The notes below the pieces were generated by a model. It ran no database searches, had not been told where the DNA came from, and saw only the letters and a program-made list of their open reading frames with translations. DNA of 64,000 nucleotides from NCBI GenBank assembly GCA_020638455.1, contig JACKIK010000001.1, forward strand, positions 372,001 to 436,000, read 5' to 3'. Within the stretch, counting starts at the first letter, position 1. Each line of letters begins with the position of its first letter. Shown in pieces: positions 34,578-44,114 of this stretch. This stretch comes from Hyphomonas sp. GTDB taxonomy: Bacteria > Pseudomonadota > Alphaproteobacteria > Caulobacterales > Hyphomonadaceae. A program made the translations under genes and the position numbers.

Positions 34578-35399
34578 ATGACCGACACGAGCCTCATCCT
34601 GCCCATGCGCACGGGCGAAATCCGCACCCACGACACTGAAGGCTTCGAGGGCATGCGCAAGGCAGGGCGCCTCGTCGCGGAATGCCTCGACATGCTGGTG
34701 CCGGAGGTGAAGCCGGGCGTCACGACGCAGCATCTCGACGACCTCGTGCGGGAGTTCGTGCTGGATCATGGCGCGACCTCGGCGACGATCGGCTATCGCG
34801 GCTATCGCCACGCCTCCTGCATTTCGATCAACCATGTCATCTGTCACGGCATTCCGGGGCCGAAGCCGCTGAAGGAAGGCGACATCGCCAATATCGACGT
34901 GACGCTGATCCTCGACGGCTGGCATGGCGACCATTCGCGCATGTACGGTGTCGGCGAAGTAAAGCGCAGGGCCGAACGACTGATGGAAGTCACCTATGAA
35001 GCCCTTATGGCCGGCATTGCGCAGGTGAAGCCGGGCAACCGGTTCGGCGATATCGGCGGGGCGATCAGCGACATTGCCCGCAAGAACCGCATGTCCGTGG
35101 TCGAGGATTTCTGTGGCCACGGCCTCGGCCGCCTTTTCCATGACGAGCCGAACGTGATCCACTCGGCCGACTACGGTACCGGGCCAGAGCTGAAGCCAGG
35201 CATGTTCTTCACCATCGAGCCAATGCTGAACCTCGGCCGCAAGGATGCCGCGATCCTGCCCGACGGCTGGACGGCCGTGACCCGCGACCGCCAGCTCTCG
35301 GCCCAATTCGAACATTCCGTCGGCGTGACCGAGACGGGCGTCGAGATCTTCACAGCCTCTCCGAAAGGCTGGCACCAGCCTTACAAGGTCTCGCTCTGA
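34578..35399 (+). CDS. map: methionine aminopeptidase, type I
   Basis: 273 residues from ATG 34578. It removes N-terminal Met from nascent proteins. The five metal ligands are all visible: Asp in IDVTLILDGWHGDHSRMYG (two Asp), His in GHGLGRLFHDEPNV, Glu in TIEPML and Glu in QFEHSV. The substrate His is in CISINHVICHGIP. There is no N-terminal zinc finger, so it is the short type Ia. Its stop overlaps the following thioredoxin-like gene start (TGATG). Confidence 0.94.
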   Translation: MTDTSLILPMRTGEIRTHDTEGFEGMRKAGRLVAECLDMLVPEVKPGVTTQHLDDLVREFVLDHGATSATIGYRGYRHASCISINHVICHGIPGPKPLKEGDIANIDVTLILDGWHGDHSRMYGVGEVKRRAERLMEVTYEALMAGIAQVKPGNRFGDIGGAISDIARKNRMSVVEDFCGHGLGRLFHDEPNVIHSADYGTGPELKPGMFFTIEPMLNLGRKDAAILPDGWTAVTRDRQLSAQFEHSVGVTETGVEIFTASPKGWHQPYKVSL

Positions 35400-36049
35400 T
35401 GCATTTTCGAACGGCGCTCGGCGCGTCGCTGTTGTTGCTCGCCGCGTGTTCAAGCGAAGCCTCCGAACGCGCCGTGCCACAGGAAACCATCGATGCGGCG
35501 GCCGCAGGGGTCGTCACCTATCCGCTGGCGCTGGACCCCGCCTGCCGGGACGGCCGCGCGAAGGCCTACGACCAGTGCTCGAACCAGATCGACATCTACT
35601 CGGCCGCGCTTGAACAGGCGCGTGCCGAAAACAAGGCCCTGCTTGTCATCATCGGTGCAGAGTGGTGCACCTGGTGCCACGCTTTCGATGCCACGCTGAA
35701 AGGCGCGACCGCGAACTATGACTACATCAACCGGCACAAGCGGGGCGATGTGAGCCAAGCGGCGCTGGACTTGGCGACCTATGTCGCTGCAAATTTCGTG
35801 GTCGTGCATGTCGAGGACGATTTTGCGCCCGGCGCCGACGAGGTCATCGCAGCGGCCGGCGCGCAGGACTATTTCCAGGAAAAGTACCCGACCATCTTTG
35901 CGGTCGGGCCCGACGGCAAGTTCGCGGCGAAGCTGAACCACCCCTATGTGAAGATCCTGAAGCAGGGCCTCAGCAGCTATCACGGCTACGACCGGAAGCT
36001 CGTCTTCGAGGAACTGAAGCGACTGCACACCGCTGCCCTTGGCGGCTGA
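35399..36049 (+). CDS. thioredoxin-fold lipoprotein
   Basis: 216 residues. Signal peptide with lipobox LLAAC (Cys17) predicts a lipid-anchored periplasmic protein. The redox motif is EWCTWCHAF (Cys90, Cys93), and the strand-turn segment YPTIFAVGPDGKF near 160 holds the thioredoxin-family cis-Pro region. The W-C-x-W-C form resembles DUF255/thioredoxin_7 proteins. It may reduce periplasmic disulfides, but a partner is not seen. The start overlaps map, suggesting co-transcription. Confidence 0.78.
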   Translation: MHFRTALGASLLLLAACSSEASERAVPQETIDAAAAGVVTYPLALDPACRDGRAKAYDQCSNQIDIYSAALEQARAENKALLVIIGAEWCTWCHAFDATLKGATANYDYINRHKRGDVSQAALDLATYVAANFVVVHVEDDFAPGADEVIAAAGAQDYFQEKYPTIFAVGPDGKFAAKLNHPYVKILKQGLSSYHGYDRKLVFEELKRLHTAALGG

Positions 36050-36067
36050 CGCACATTCCCGCCGGGA

Positions 36068-37048
36068 TTATTTCCGTTCCCACTCATCCTTCGGGTCGAG
36101 GATCGATTTCGGCCCCGGCCCGTCGAGCCACGCTTTCGTGTCCGCGTCGCCCTTCAGGTACGCATCCCAGAACGCCGTCGACAGAACCTCGATATCGGGA
36201 TGATGCGCCGGATTGCGTTGCGGCTGGCCCGGGCGCAGCTTGCGATCGGTGAAGGCGCTGTGCTGGGCGCCATAGAGCACGAGCTCATATTTTCCGCCTG
36301 GCGGCAGGGCCGGGTACACGGCCAGCCTGTCTTCCAGAGTTTCCCCGCCGACCGGGGCGATATCTTCCGTCCCGGTCATCAGCATCCACGGAATCGAGAC
36401 TTCCGCAAACTGCTCTTCCGGATCTGAGGTCTTGCTGACCGATGGGCTGAACATGATCGCGGCATCGATGCGCGGATCGGTGAAGCGCGTGCCTGCGTGC
36501 GGCAGCGACTGGCCCGACACGCCTTCCGTGGTGCGGGCGCCGAAGGAATGGCCCGACATGCCGATATGGCTGAGGTCCATGCGGCCGGCAAAGCGCGGAT
36601 CGTCCCGGTTGAGGCGTTCCAGCTGATCCAGCACGAAATGCACGTCCTCCAGGCGCGCGACATAGTTCTCGGCATTCGCGGCCTGCTTGAGCGCCTTCAT
36701 CGCAGCGCCGGGGCCCTTGCCCTCCCAGACACTGTCGTCGCTGCCGGGATGCTGGATCACCACGACGACATAGCCGCTGCGGGCCCAGTAATCGACGAGA
36801 TAGCCGGCGACATCGAGATTGCCACCCAGACCGTGGCTGTAGATCACGACCGGGGCCGGGGCAGTCGTCTCCGGCAGCACGATGCGCACCGGCAGCGTTC
36901 GCGCACGCTCCGCGTCCGTCAACGCGAAGGTCTCGGTCGCCCCATGCGCGGCTGGTGGCGGCTGCGACGGATCGGCGGGGCTCGCGCAGGCCATCGGCGC
37001 GAACAGCAGGGCGAGCGGCAGAACAAGCTGCCGAATGTGTCCGGACAT
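36068..37048 (-). CDS. secreted alpha/beta hydrolase (dienelactone hydrolase / PAF-AH-like)
   Basis: 326 residues with an N-terminal signal peptide (MSGHIRQLVLPLALLFAPMACA; the Cys is not in a good lipobox). Oxyanion segment YSHGLGGNLDVAGYLVDYWARSGYVVVVIQHPGS near residue 70 and nucleophile elbow GMSGHSFGARTT near 167 (Ser) are clear. A later DxxxP-type Asp and GAQHSAF (His) complete the triad. Probably hydrolyses esters or lipid-like substrates in the periplasm; the true substrate is unknown. It is convergent with the thioredoxin-like gene. Confidence 0.82.
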   Translation of the reverse strand: MSGHIRQLVLPLALLFAPMACASPADPSQPPPAAHGATETFALTDAERARTLPVRIVLPETTAPAPVVIYSHGLGGNLDVAGYLVDYWARSGYVVVVIQHPGSDDSVWEGKGPGAAMKALKQAANAENYVARLEDVHFVLDQLERLNRDDPRFAGRMDLSHIGMSGHSFGARTTEGVSGQSLPHAGTRFTDPRIDAAIMFSPSVSKTSDPEEQFAEVSIPWMLMTGTEDIAPVGGETLEDRLAVYPALPPGGKYELVLYGAQHSAFTDRKLRPGQPQRNPAHHPDIEVLSTAFWDAYLKGDADTKAWLDGPGPKSILDPKDEWERK

Positions 37049-37136
37049 GAAAGGCTCCCAATCAGCTGTGTGGGGTGTAACGCATGAAGCGGCAATTTCC
37101 GTCGCGCCGGCAAGAAAGATTGGCTACCACAGCTTC

Positions 37137-37826
37137 ATGACGGAAGCGCCTCCACCTCCCCACTGGCAGGGCCATCGCGAGCGGCTGCGGTCCAAGTTGC
37201 TGTCGCGCGGGGCCGGCGCGCTGGACGATTACGAGATCCTCGAAGTCCTCCTGATGGCGTTCATTCCGCGGCGCGACGTCAAGCCGATTGCCAAGGCGCT
37301 GGAGACGAAATTCGGCGGCCTGTCCGGCATTCTTGCCGCACCGGCGGCAGACCTCGTGAAAGTCGACGGCATCGGAGAAACCGTGGCGGCCTATCTCAAG
37401 GCGGTGGCGGAGCTGCAGTCCCGCGCCTCACTGCAGGAGATCCGGCGGCGGGAGGTCATCTCCTCCTGGTCGGCCCTGCTCGCCTATGTCCGCCGGGAGA
37501 TGCAGCACGAGGCCCGGGAGCAGTTTCGCGTCCTGTTCCTGGACCGCAAGAACCAGCTGATTGCCGACGAGATCATGAGCCGGGGCACGGTGGACCATGC
37601 TCCCGTCTATCCGCGCGAAATCGCCCGGCGGGCGCTGGAACACTCGGCTTCCAGCCTGATTCTGGTGCACAACCACCCCTCCGGCGACACCACGCCCTCC
37701 CGTGCGGACATCGACATGACGCGCGAAATCATCGATGCGCTGACCGCCTTCGACATCGATGTGCACGACCACCTGATCGTCGGAACCCATGGAATCACCA
37801 GTTTCCGCTCTGCCGGCCTGATCTGA
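37137..37826 (+). CDS. radC: RadC family JAB/MPN-domain protein
   Basis: 229 residues from ATG 37137. N-terminal helix-hairpin-helix region (HRERLRSKLLSRGAGALDDYEILEVLLM, then LVKVDGIGETVAAYLKAV) is followed by the UPF0758/RadC JAMM domain, with the metal-binding signature HNHPSGDTTPSRADIDMT near residue 178. Despite its name, a role in DNA repair is not established. The HhH and metalloprotease-like folds suggest DNA-related processing. The longer open frame upstream overlaps the divergent hydrolase and is rejected. Confidence 0.9.
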   Translation: MTEAPPPPHWQGHRERLRSKLLSRGAGALDDYEILEVLLMAFIPRRDVKPIAKALETKFGGLSGILAAPAADLVKVDGIGETVAAYLKAVAELQSRASLQEIRRREVISSWSALLAYVRREMQHEAREQFRVLFLDRKNQLIADEIMSRGTVDHAPVYPREIARRALEHSASSLILVHNHPSGDTTPSRADIDMTREIIDALTAFDIDVHDHLIVGTHGITSFRSAGLI

Positions 37827-37936
37827 GCTGACGTGACGATAAGACTTGCGGCCTTGGCCCAGCACACTACCGTAGTCCCGACGGCAGCATGCGCCCGGCC
37901 GAGAAGCGCGGCGCCGCCATGTGGAGGAGAGCCAGT

Positions 37937-39439
37937 ATGACCGATACAACCGCGGGCCGGGCGGCCCTGCCCGGCTATGTCACAGGTTTCGGTTCACGCG
38001 GCTACAGGCTGTACGTCCTGATCTCGCTGATGGCGGTCTACACGCTGAATTTCATCGACCGGACGGTGCTGACCGTGGTCGCACAGCCGATCATCAACAC
38101 ATTCGGCCTGGATGACGCCCAGTGGGGCCTGCTCAACGGGCCGCCCTTCGCCATGTTCTACGCGTTCATGGGCATCCCGATCGCGATGTGGGCCGACCGC
38201 GGCAACCGGGTCTTCATCATTGGCCTGTGCATCATCATCTGGTCGGTCATGACGGCCCTGTGCGGGCTGGCCGCCGGATTCGTCTGGCTGCTGCTGTTCC
38301 GCATCGGGGTCGCGATCGGCGAAGCCGGCTGCACCCCACCGGCCAATGCGCTGATCACCGACTACTTCCCGCCGAAGAGCCGTGCCAATGCGCTCGGCAT
38401 CTATTCGATGGGCGTCACGCTTGGCGGCGTGCTGGCGCAGCTGTTCGGTGGCACCATTGCCTCGATCAAGGGGCCGGCCATGGGCAGCTGGCTCGACGGT
38501 CTCGGCCTCGGCTTCCTGTTCGATCATATCGACTGGGCGACGGTCGACGGCTGGCGCATCGCCTTTGTCGTCATCGGCGCGCCAGGCGTATTGCTTGCCT
38601 TCCTGCTCTGGTTCACCGCGAAGGAGCCGCCGCGCGGCTATTCCGATCCACCGTCGGGGCATATGGAAAAAGCAGGCTTCTTCGAAGCGTTCGCCGAGTT
38701 CGGCCGCAAGCCCACATTCTGGACCCTGTCGCTCGGCGCCGCCTTCGTCGCCTTTGTCGGCTACGGCCTGATCACCTTCCAGGCGCCCTTCCTGATGCGC
38801 GTGCACGGCGTCAGCCTGCACGAAGCCGCCGTGAATTACGGTGCCCCGCTGGCCGCCGTGGCCGCCGTCGGCACCTTCCTCGGCGGATACCTGTCGGAGA
38901 AGCTTTCCGGACGGTTCCCCAGCGTGGCGGCCTGGCTTCCGGGCGTCGGACTGCTGATCGCCATTCCGGCCTATACCGCCGCCTTCCTCAGCCCGTCCCT
39001 GTCCACCGCTTTCGGCCTTTGGGTTATCGCCGCGGTCGCCCACTATGCCTATCTCGGCGCGCAGTACACGGTCGGAACGGCCATCGTCAGTCCGCGCTCG
39101 CGCGCGACAACCATTTCCGTCCTGCTGCTGATCATCGCGCTGATCGGAAACGGCATCGGCCCCCTGTTCACGGGCTGGATGAGCAAGCATTTCATGATGG
39201 CGAGCCTGGCGAAGCAGGGCCTCGCGGATCAGTTCTCCACGTTCGAGCCGAAATTCTGCGGGCCGAATGTCGCGCAGCTTGGCGATGCAGGCCCGGCGCT
39301 TTGCTCGGCCTATGCCGAGGGCCTGCGCCAGTCCATGGTGGCCACCGTCATGGTCTTCTTCATCGCGGCAGTCTGCTACTTCCTCGCTGCCCGCACGTTC
39401 CAGCGCGACCGCTACAGCCCGGCAGGCCCGGCGCCGTGA
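37937..39439 (+). CDS. MFS transporter (spinster-like), first of a tandem pair
   Basis: 500 residues from ATG 37937 (GGAGGAGA upstream). Twelve hydrophobic helices. Typical segments are YTLNFIDRTVLTVVAQPI in helix 1, FAMFYAFMGIPIAMWADRGNR (MFS motif A region) near 75, RIGVAIGEAGCTPPANALI near 127 and KEPPRGYSDPPSG at the central loop. GEAGCTPPA and PPRGY-x-DPP are also found in the neighbour at 39480, so the two arose by tandem duplication. Spinster-type transporters move lipids or hydrophobic compounds; the substrate here is unknown. Confidence 0.88.
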   Translation: MTDTTAGRAALPGYVTGFGSRGYRLYVLISLMAVYTLNFIDRTVLTVVAQPIINTFGLDDAQWGLLNGPPFAMFYAFMGIPIAMWADRGNRVFIIGLCIIIWSVMTALCGLAAGFVWLLLFRIGVAIGEAGCTPPANALITDYFPPKSRANALGIYSMGVTLGGVLAQLFGGTIASIKGPAMGSWLDGLGLGFLFDHIDWATVDGWRIAFVVIGAPGVLLAFLLWFTAKEPPRGYSDPPSGHMEKAGFFEAFAEFGRKPTFWTLSLGAAFVAFVGYGLITFQAPFLMRVHGVSLHEAAVNYGAPLAAVAAVGTFLGGYLSEKLSGRFPSVAAWLPGVGLLIAIPAYTAAFLSPSLSTAFGLWVIAAVAHYAYLGAQYTVGTAIVSPRSRATTISVLLLIIALIGNGIGPLFTGWMSKHFMMASLAKQGLADQFSTFEPKFCGPNVAQLGDAGPALCSAYAEGLRQSMVATVMVFFIAAVCYFLAARTFQRDRYSPAGPAP

Positions 39440-39479
39440 GGAACTGACGCCCATCCCGACTGACTGACAGGAGACGCCC

Positions 39480-40955
39480 ATGAACGACGCCCCCGCAGCC
39501 CGGCCAGGATACGAAACCGGTTATGGCACGTCCGGCTATCGCGCCTATGTGCTCGGCACGCTCCTGCTCGTCTACATTTTCAATTTCATCGACCGTTCGG
39601 TATTCAGCATTCTGACCGAACCGATGCGCAAGACGTTCCGCTTCGAGGACTGGCAGATGGGCGTCCTCGGCGGAGTTGCCTTCGCGATCTTCTACACGAC
39701 GCTCGGCATACCGATCGCGCGCCTTGCAGAGCGCCGGAGCCGGATCACGATCATCATGTTCTCGCTGGCGCTGTGGAGCGTGATGACGGTGATGAGCGGC
39801 TTTGCAGGCGGCTTCGTTTCCATGTTCCTGTTCCGGCTTATGGTCGGCGTCGGTGAAGCCGGCTGCACGCCGCCGGCGCAGTCGATGATCGCCGATTATT
39901 TCAAGCCATCGAGCCGGGCGACCGCTGCCTCCATCTATGCGCTCGGCGTGCCGCTCGGCGCCATGATCGCGGGCCTCGCCGCCGCTCCGATCAACGACTA
40001 TGTCACCGGCAGCAATGTCCACGCCATGCTCGACGGCTGGAACATGACCTGGCTGCGCGACGCAGTGGACTGGCATTCTATGGAAGGCTGGCGGATTGCC
40101 TTCATCCTGGTCGGCCTGCCCGGTCTCCTGCTCTCCATACTGCTTGCCTTCACCGTGAAGGAACCGCCGCGCGGATACACCGATCCGCCGGGTGCCCAGA
40201 AGCCCGTGAAGATCAGCTTCGGCGAGGCCGCGCGCACGCTGATCCGCAAGCGCAGCTATGTGCATGTCGTGTTCGGGGCGGCCATCGCATCCTTTGCCGG
40301 GTACGGGATCGGCGCCTTCTCGACACCCTTCCTGATGCGGACTCACCATCTGACCACGACGCAGGCGGCGCTGATCTTCAGCCTGGTGCTCGGCCTGATG
40401 GCCGCGCTCGGTGTTTTCCTGTCGGGCTATCTCGCCGACAGGCTCGCGAGGCGCTATCCGACTGCCCTGTCCTGGATGCCTGCACTCGGCATGGGCGTTT
40501 CCGTCCCACTCTACTGGATCGGCTATCTCAGCCCCACCATCCCGATGATGATCCCGCCGCTGATGGCCGCCGCCACGCTGCACTATTTCTACCTTGGCGC
40601 CATGTACGCCGTCGCCACAGGCGTTGCCGACAGCCGCACCCGCGCCACCTCGGTTGCGCTCACCCTGTTCGTGGTCAACCTGATCGGCATCGGCCTCGGA
40701 CCGACGGTGATCGGCTTCCTGTCGACCTTCATCAAGTCCGCCATGCTGGGCGGCAGCGATCTCGGCCTCACCATCGCGATCTGCAAGGATGCGGGCAACC
40801 TCGCCCCCGATGCGGCCGCGGCGTGCACCGGCGCCACGGCGAAGGCGCTGCAATGGTCGATCGTGATCTTCGCGACGCTCTATGGCTGGGCGGCCCTTCA
40901 TTATCACTGGGCCGGCAAAACGCTTCAGCGTGACATGATCACCAGGGCAGCTTAA
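39480..40955 (+). CDS. MFS transporter (spinster-like), second of a tandem pair
   Basis: 491 residues. The protein mirrors its upstream neighbour: YIFNFIDRSVFSILTEPM in helix 1, FAIFYTTLGIPIARLAERRSR, GVGEAGCTPPAQSMIADYF, and KEPPRGYTDPPGA between the halves. GACAGGAGACGCCC supplies the ribosome site, 40 bases after the first transporter. The sequences have clearly diverged, so substrate specificity may differ. The pair stands where ispH often precedes thrB in alphaproteobacteria; thrB starts 11 bases after this gene. Confidence 0.88.
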   Translation: MNDAPAARPGYETGYGTSGYRAYVLGTLLLVYIFNFIDRSVFSILTEPMRKTFRFEDWQMGVLGGVAFAIFYTTLGIPIARLAERRSRITIIMFSLALWSVMTVMSGFAGGFVSMFLFRLMVGVGEAGCTPPAQSMIADYFKPSSRATAASIYALGVPLGAMIAGLAAAPINDYVTGSNVHAMLDGWNMTWLRDAVDWHSMEGWRIAFILVGLPGLLLSILLAFTVKEPPRGYTDPPGAQKPVKISFGEAARTLIRKRSYVHVVFGAAIASFAGYGIGAFSTPFLMRTHHLTTTQAALIFSLVLGLMAALGVFLSGYLADRLARRYPTALSWMPALGMGVSVPLYWIGYLSPTIPMMIPPLMAAATLHYFYLGAMYAVATGVADSRTRATSVALTLFVVNLIGIGLGPTVIGFLSTFIKSAMLGGSDLGLTIAICKDAGNLAPDAAAACTGATAKALQWSIVIFATLYGWAALHYHWAGKTLQRDMITRAA

Positions 40956-40965
40956 TCCGGCTTCC

Positions 40966-41943
40966 ATGGCCGTCTACACACAGGTTTCCGACGAGGCGCT
41001 GGCCGCCTTTCTTGCCGAGTACGATCTCGGCGTGCCGCTTTCCTTCAAGGGGATCGCGGAGGGCGTCGAGAATTCGAACTATTATCTTGAGACCTCGACG
41101 GGCCGTTTCATTCTCACCCTTTTCGAAAAGCGCGTGAACGCGGCCGACCTGCCCTATTTCATCGGGCTGAAGCAGCATCTTGCGGAGAAGGGCTTTCCCT
41201 GCCCGGAGCCCATCCATGGACGAGATGGCGAAGCGCTGCGCAGGCTGGAAGGCCGCCCGGCAGTGATCATCTCCTTCCTCGAAGGCCTCTCGCCCCGCAA
41301 GCCGAATGTCACCCAGTGCCGGGAGCTCGGCGCCGGCATGGCGCGGATGCACGCTGCCCTGGCCGACTTCCCGATGCGGCGCGAGAACGATCTCGGCCCG
41401 GCGGCCTGGCCGCGCCTGTGGAAGGGCCGGGAAGCGGATGCCGAAGCGCTGCAGCGCGGCCTCGCCGACCAGATCTCGGAAGACCTCGCCGCAATCGCTG
41501 CGGTGAGGCCGGACGCACTCGACCTGCCGCGCGGCACAATCCACGCCGACCTCTTCCCCGACAATGCCTTCTTCCTTGGCGACACATTCTCCGGCGTGAT
41601 CGACTTCTACTTCGCCTGCACCGATGCGCTCGCCTATGACCTCGCGGTCTGCCTCAATGCCTGGTCCTTCGAGGATGGAGGACGCGATGCGCTCGACTTC
41701 AATTTCTCCAAGGGCGCCGCGCTGATCGCGGGTTATGAAAGCGTCCGGCCACTGGATCCCGTCGAGCGCGAGGCCCTGCCCATTCTCTGCCGCGGTGCGG
41801 CGGTGCGTTTCTTCCTGACACGGCTCATCGATTGGTCCTCGACGCCCGAAGGTGCCCTCGTAAAGCCCAAAAACCCCCTCGAATATGCCAACCGGCTCGC
41901 CTTTCATCGCAAAGTGGCGACGGCGGAAGGGTATGGTGCATGA
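40966..41943 (+). CDS. thrB: homoserine kinase (type II, APH fold)
   Basis: 325 residues; phosphorylates homoserine in threonine synthesis. MAVYTQVSDEALAAFLAEYDLG at the N-terminus, GVENSNYYLETSTGRFILTLFEKRV near residue 27, and the catalytic-loop/Mg2+ segments GTIHADLFPDNAFFLGD (His-x-Asp) near 186 and GVIDFYFACTDALAYDLAVCLN near 206 match the APH-like ThrB of alphaproteobacteria rather than the GHMP type. Its stop overlaps the next gene (ATGA). The thrB-rnhA neighbourhood is conserved in many alphaproteobacteria. Confidence 0.92.
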   Translation: MAVYTQVSDEALAAFLAEYDLGVPLSFKGIAEGVENSNYYLETSTGRFILTLFEKRVNAADLPYFIGLKQHLAEKGFPCPEPIHGRDGEALRRLEGRPAVIISFLEGLSPRKPNVTQCRELGAGMARMHAALADFPMRRENDLGPAAWPRLWKGREADAEALQRGLADQISEDLAAIAAVRPDALDLPRGTIHADLFPDNAFFLGDTFSGVIDFYFACTDALAYDLAVCLNAWSFEDGGRDALDFNFSKGAALIAGYESVRPLDPVEREALPILCRGAAVRFFLTRLIDWSSTPEGALVKPKNPLEYANRLAFHRKVATAEGYGA

Positions 41944-42515
41944 GCGAGCAGGGATCCGCGACGGGCTTGTCCGAACCCCTGCCCGCCTATGCCGGGCCGG
42001 TGCAGCGGCGGAGCTTCAGGCGGATCAAGCTCGGCTTGTTTCTGTCCTCCATGGCCGCATGTCTCGGCGTCACCCTTCTCGGCCTGCTTTGCACCAGCGC
42101 GATGACCCTCTCGCTCGGCCTGACGGGCGCAGCAATGAATTACGGCCTGCTCGGCAGCGGCGGCTTTGTCGGCGGCATGCTGGCCGGCTGCCAGCTTGCG
42201 ACCTACAATTTCATTCTGTTCTTCATCACGGTGCCGGCGGCCTGGCTGGCGCTCGGCCTGTCGATCGGTCGCTTTCCTTATCGCGGTATCGTCCGTCGCC
42301 CGCCTTTCGTGCGCTGGGGGGCGATCTGGGGCGCCATCCTCGTCGGCACCACGACCGGCGGCTTCGGCCTGCTCCAGAGCCTCGCTACCGGCCTCGGTGC
42401 CCTCGTGTCCGGCGGATCCATCGGTGCCTTCGCAGGGGCGGGCTGCGGCCTGTTATTCTACACCATTGTGAAACCGGCGAACCAGCTGGCCGATGTGGAC
42501 GTCAGCGTGTTCTGA
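41940..42515 (+). CDS. membrane protein between thrB and rnhA, unknown
   Basis: 191 residues starting MSEQGSATGLSEPLPAYAGPVQRR, with a soluble 30-residue N-terminus and about four hydrophobic helices (near 32-60, 75-112, 128-150 and 155-178). Gly/Ala-rich helices predominate (SGGSIGAFAGAGCGLLFY). It overlaps thrB by four bases and lies 39 bases before rnhA, so it is probably translated from the thrB transcript. I recognise no family. Confidence 0.6.
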   Translation: MSEQGSATGLSEPLPAYAGPVQRRSFRRIKLGLFLSSMAACLGVTLLGLLCTSAMTLSLGLTGAAMNYGLLGSGGFVGGMLAGCQLATYNFILFFITVPAAWLALGLSIGRFPYRGIVRRPPFVRWGAIWGAILVGTTTGGFGLLQSLATGLGALVSGGSIGAFAGAGCGLLFYTIVKPANQLADVDVSVF

Positions 42516-42554
42516 CGCTTGACGCGTGCGCCGAAGCCGCACACCTCAAAACCC

Positions 42555-42998
42555 ATGACCGATACGATCGAAATCTGGACAGATGGCGCCTGCAGCGGCA
42601 ATCCGGGCCCCGGCGGCTGGGGTGCGCTGATGCGCTGGAACGGCCACGAAAAGGAACTCTGGGGCGGCGACAGGGCCACCACCAACAACCGCATGGAAAT
42701 GCAGGCGGTGATTGAGGCCCTCAACGCGCTGAAGAAGCCGTCAAAGGTCACGCTGCATGTCGACTCGACCTATGTGAAGGACGGCCTGACCAAGTGGATC
42801 CATGGCTGGAAGCGCAATGGCTGGAAGACGGCTGCGAAGAAGCCGGTGAAGAACCAGGACCTCTGGATGGCCATGGACGAGGCGTGCCAGCGCCACGAGA
42901 TCACATGGAAATGGGTCAAGGGCCATGACGGCGACCCGGGCAATGAGCGCGCCGACGAGCTTGCCCGTCTCGGCACGGAGGAAGCGCGCGGCCGCTAG
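42555..42998 (+). CDS. rnhA: ribonuclease HI
   Basis: 147 residues from ATG 42555. It cleaves the RNA strand of RNA-DNA hybrids. The catalytic acidic residues are in [17 protein letters not shown] (Asp), [11 protein letters not shown] (Glu), [11 protein letters not shown] (Asp) and [15 protein letters not shown] (Asp, after the conserved His). The basic handle [21 protein letters not shown] is present. The last codons overlap the convergent mnmH gene by four bases. Confidence 0.96.
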   Translation: MTDTIEIWTDGACSGNPGPGGWGALMRWNGHEKELWGGDRATTNNRMEMQAVIEALNALKKPSKVTLHVDSTYVKDGLTKWIHGWKRNGWKTAAKKPVKNQDLWMAMDEACQRHEITWKWVKGHDGDPGNERADELARLGTEEARGR

Positions 42999-44041
42999 GC
43001 GACGAGCTGCCGGGCGGCAAGGTCGAGCAACGCCGGCGTGATCGCTTCGAGGTCGACCACTTTCATGGGCAGGTCATCGCGCCGCTTGCGGCTGCGGGCA
43101 TAGAGCGGGTCGTAGTGTTCGCGGATAAGCTCGGCAGCGAGATCGGTGAATTTCCGCTCTGCAGCCATCGCTTTCCATTCGGCCACGGTTTCCTTCGACT
43201 GCAACGCGGTCAGCTTGTCGAGCGATGCGTTGAGCCGGTGCGCATCTTCGATGATGTCCGCATAGGCCGCCTGCAGGTATGTCGCCCGCGCCGCGACCGG
43301 CGCCCGCAGTTCGATCCGCGGCGCAGCCAGCATCGACCGCCACAGCCTGCGCGGCACGCGGCGGCGTCCGACCAGCGCGGACTCGGCTTCCACAAATAAT
43401 GGCCGTTCCGGGTCGAAGGCCCGCAGGCGCCTCCATATCTCCGTCTCGAACAGACGCTGGGCCGGCTGGCCCTCATCAGCGAAATCACCGAACGCCGAGC
43501 CGCGATGACGCGCAAGGCCCTCGAGGTCGATCACCTGTCCGCCTGCCCGTTCGATGGCCAGCAGCAGGGCGGACTTGCCCGTCCCGGTTTGCCCGTCGAT
43601 GAGGCGCACCGGCAGCAAGGGCTCGTCGCATTCGAGCCCGGCCACCACTTCGCGGCGCCACGACTTGTAGCCGCCCTTCACCACGCCCACCGGCCAGCCG
43701 ACCGAGGACAGGATGGTGCCCATCGCATTCGAGCGCATTCCGCCACGCCAGCAATAGACCAGCGGCCGCCAGCTTTTCGGCTTGTCCACCAGCGCGGTAT
43801 CGAGGTGATGGGCGATATTGCGCGCGACAATTGCAGCGCCGATCCGGTTCGCCCGGAACGGGCTCTCCTGCTTGTAGATGGTCCCGACGCGGGCACGCTC
43901 CGCATTGGAGAGGACCGGCAGGCTGATCGCGCCCGGCAAATGGTCGTCCTCGAACTCGGCGGGCGAGCGCACGTCGATGATTGTATCGAAGCGATCGAGG
44001 CTGGCCGGGCTGAGGTCGGAGACGGATTCCATGAAGGGCAT
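42995..44041 (-). CDS. mnmH: tRNA 2-selenouridine synthase
   Basis: 348 residues; ATG 44032 is a possible later start. An N-terminal rhodanese domain (about 10-130) carries the catalytic Cys97 in [16 protein letters not shown]. The C-terminal half has a P-loop, GQTGTGKS at 150-157. This is the full architecture of SelU/YbbB (MnmH). It replaces sulfur by selenium at the wobble 2-thiouridine of tRNA(Lys, Glu, Gln), via a geranylated intermediate. The divergent selD gene 73 bases away makes the selenophosphate it needs. Confidence 0.93.
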   Translation of the reverse strand: MPFMESVSDLSPASLDRFDTIIDVRSPAEFEDDHLPGAISLPVLSNAERARVGTIYKQESPFRANRIGAAIVARNIAHHLDTALVDKPKSWRPLVYCWRGGMRSNAMGTILSSVGWPVGVVKGGYKSWRREVVAGLECDEPLLPVRLIDGQTGTGKSALLLAIERAGGQVIDLEGLARHRGSAFGDFADEGQPAQRLFETEIWRRLRAFDPERPLFVEAESALVGRRRVPRRLWRSMLAAPRIELRAPVAARATYLQAAYADIIEDAHRLNASLDKLTALQSKETVAEWKAMAAERKFTDLAAELIREHYDPLYARSRKRRDDLPMKVVDLEAITPALLDLAARQLVA

Positions 44042-44114
44042 GGCAGTGCCTTAGCAGGTTTTGTTTGCCTCGCCAGCAGGCCGCGCTGTATCCCTTCCCC
44101 CGAAGGAGTGACCC

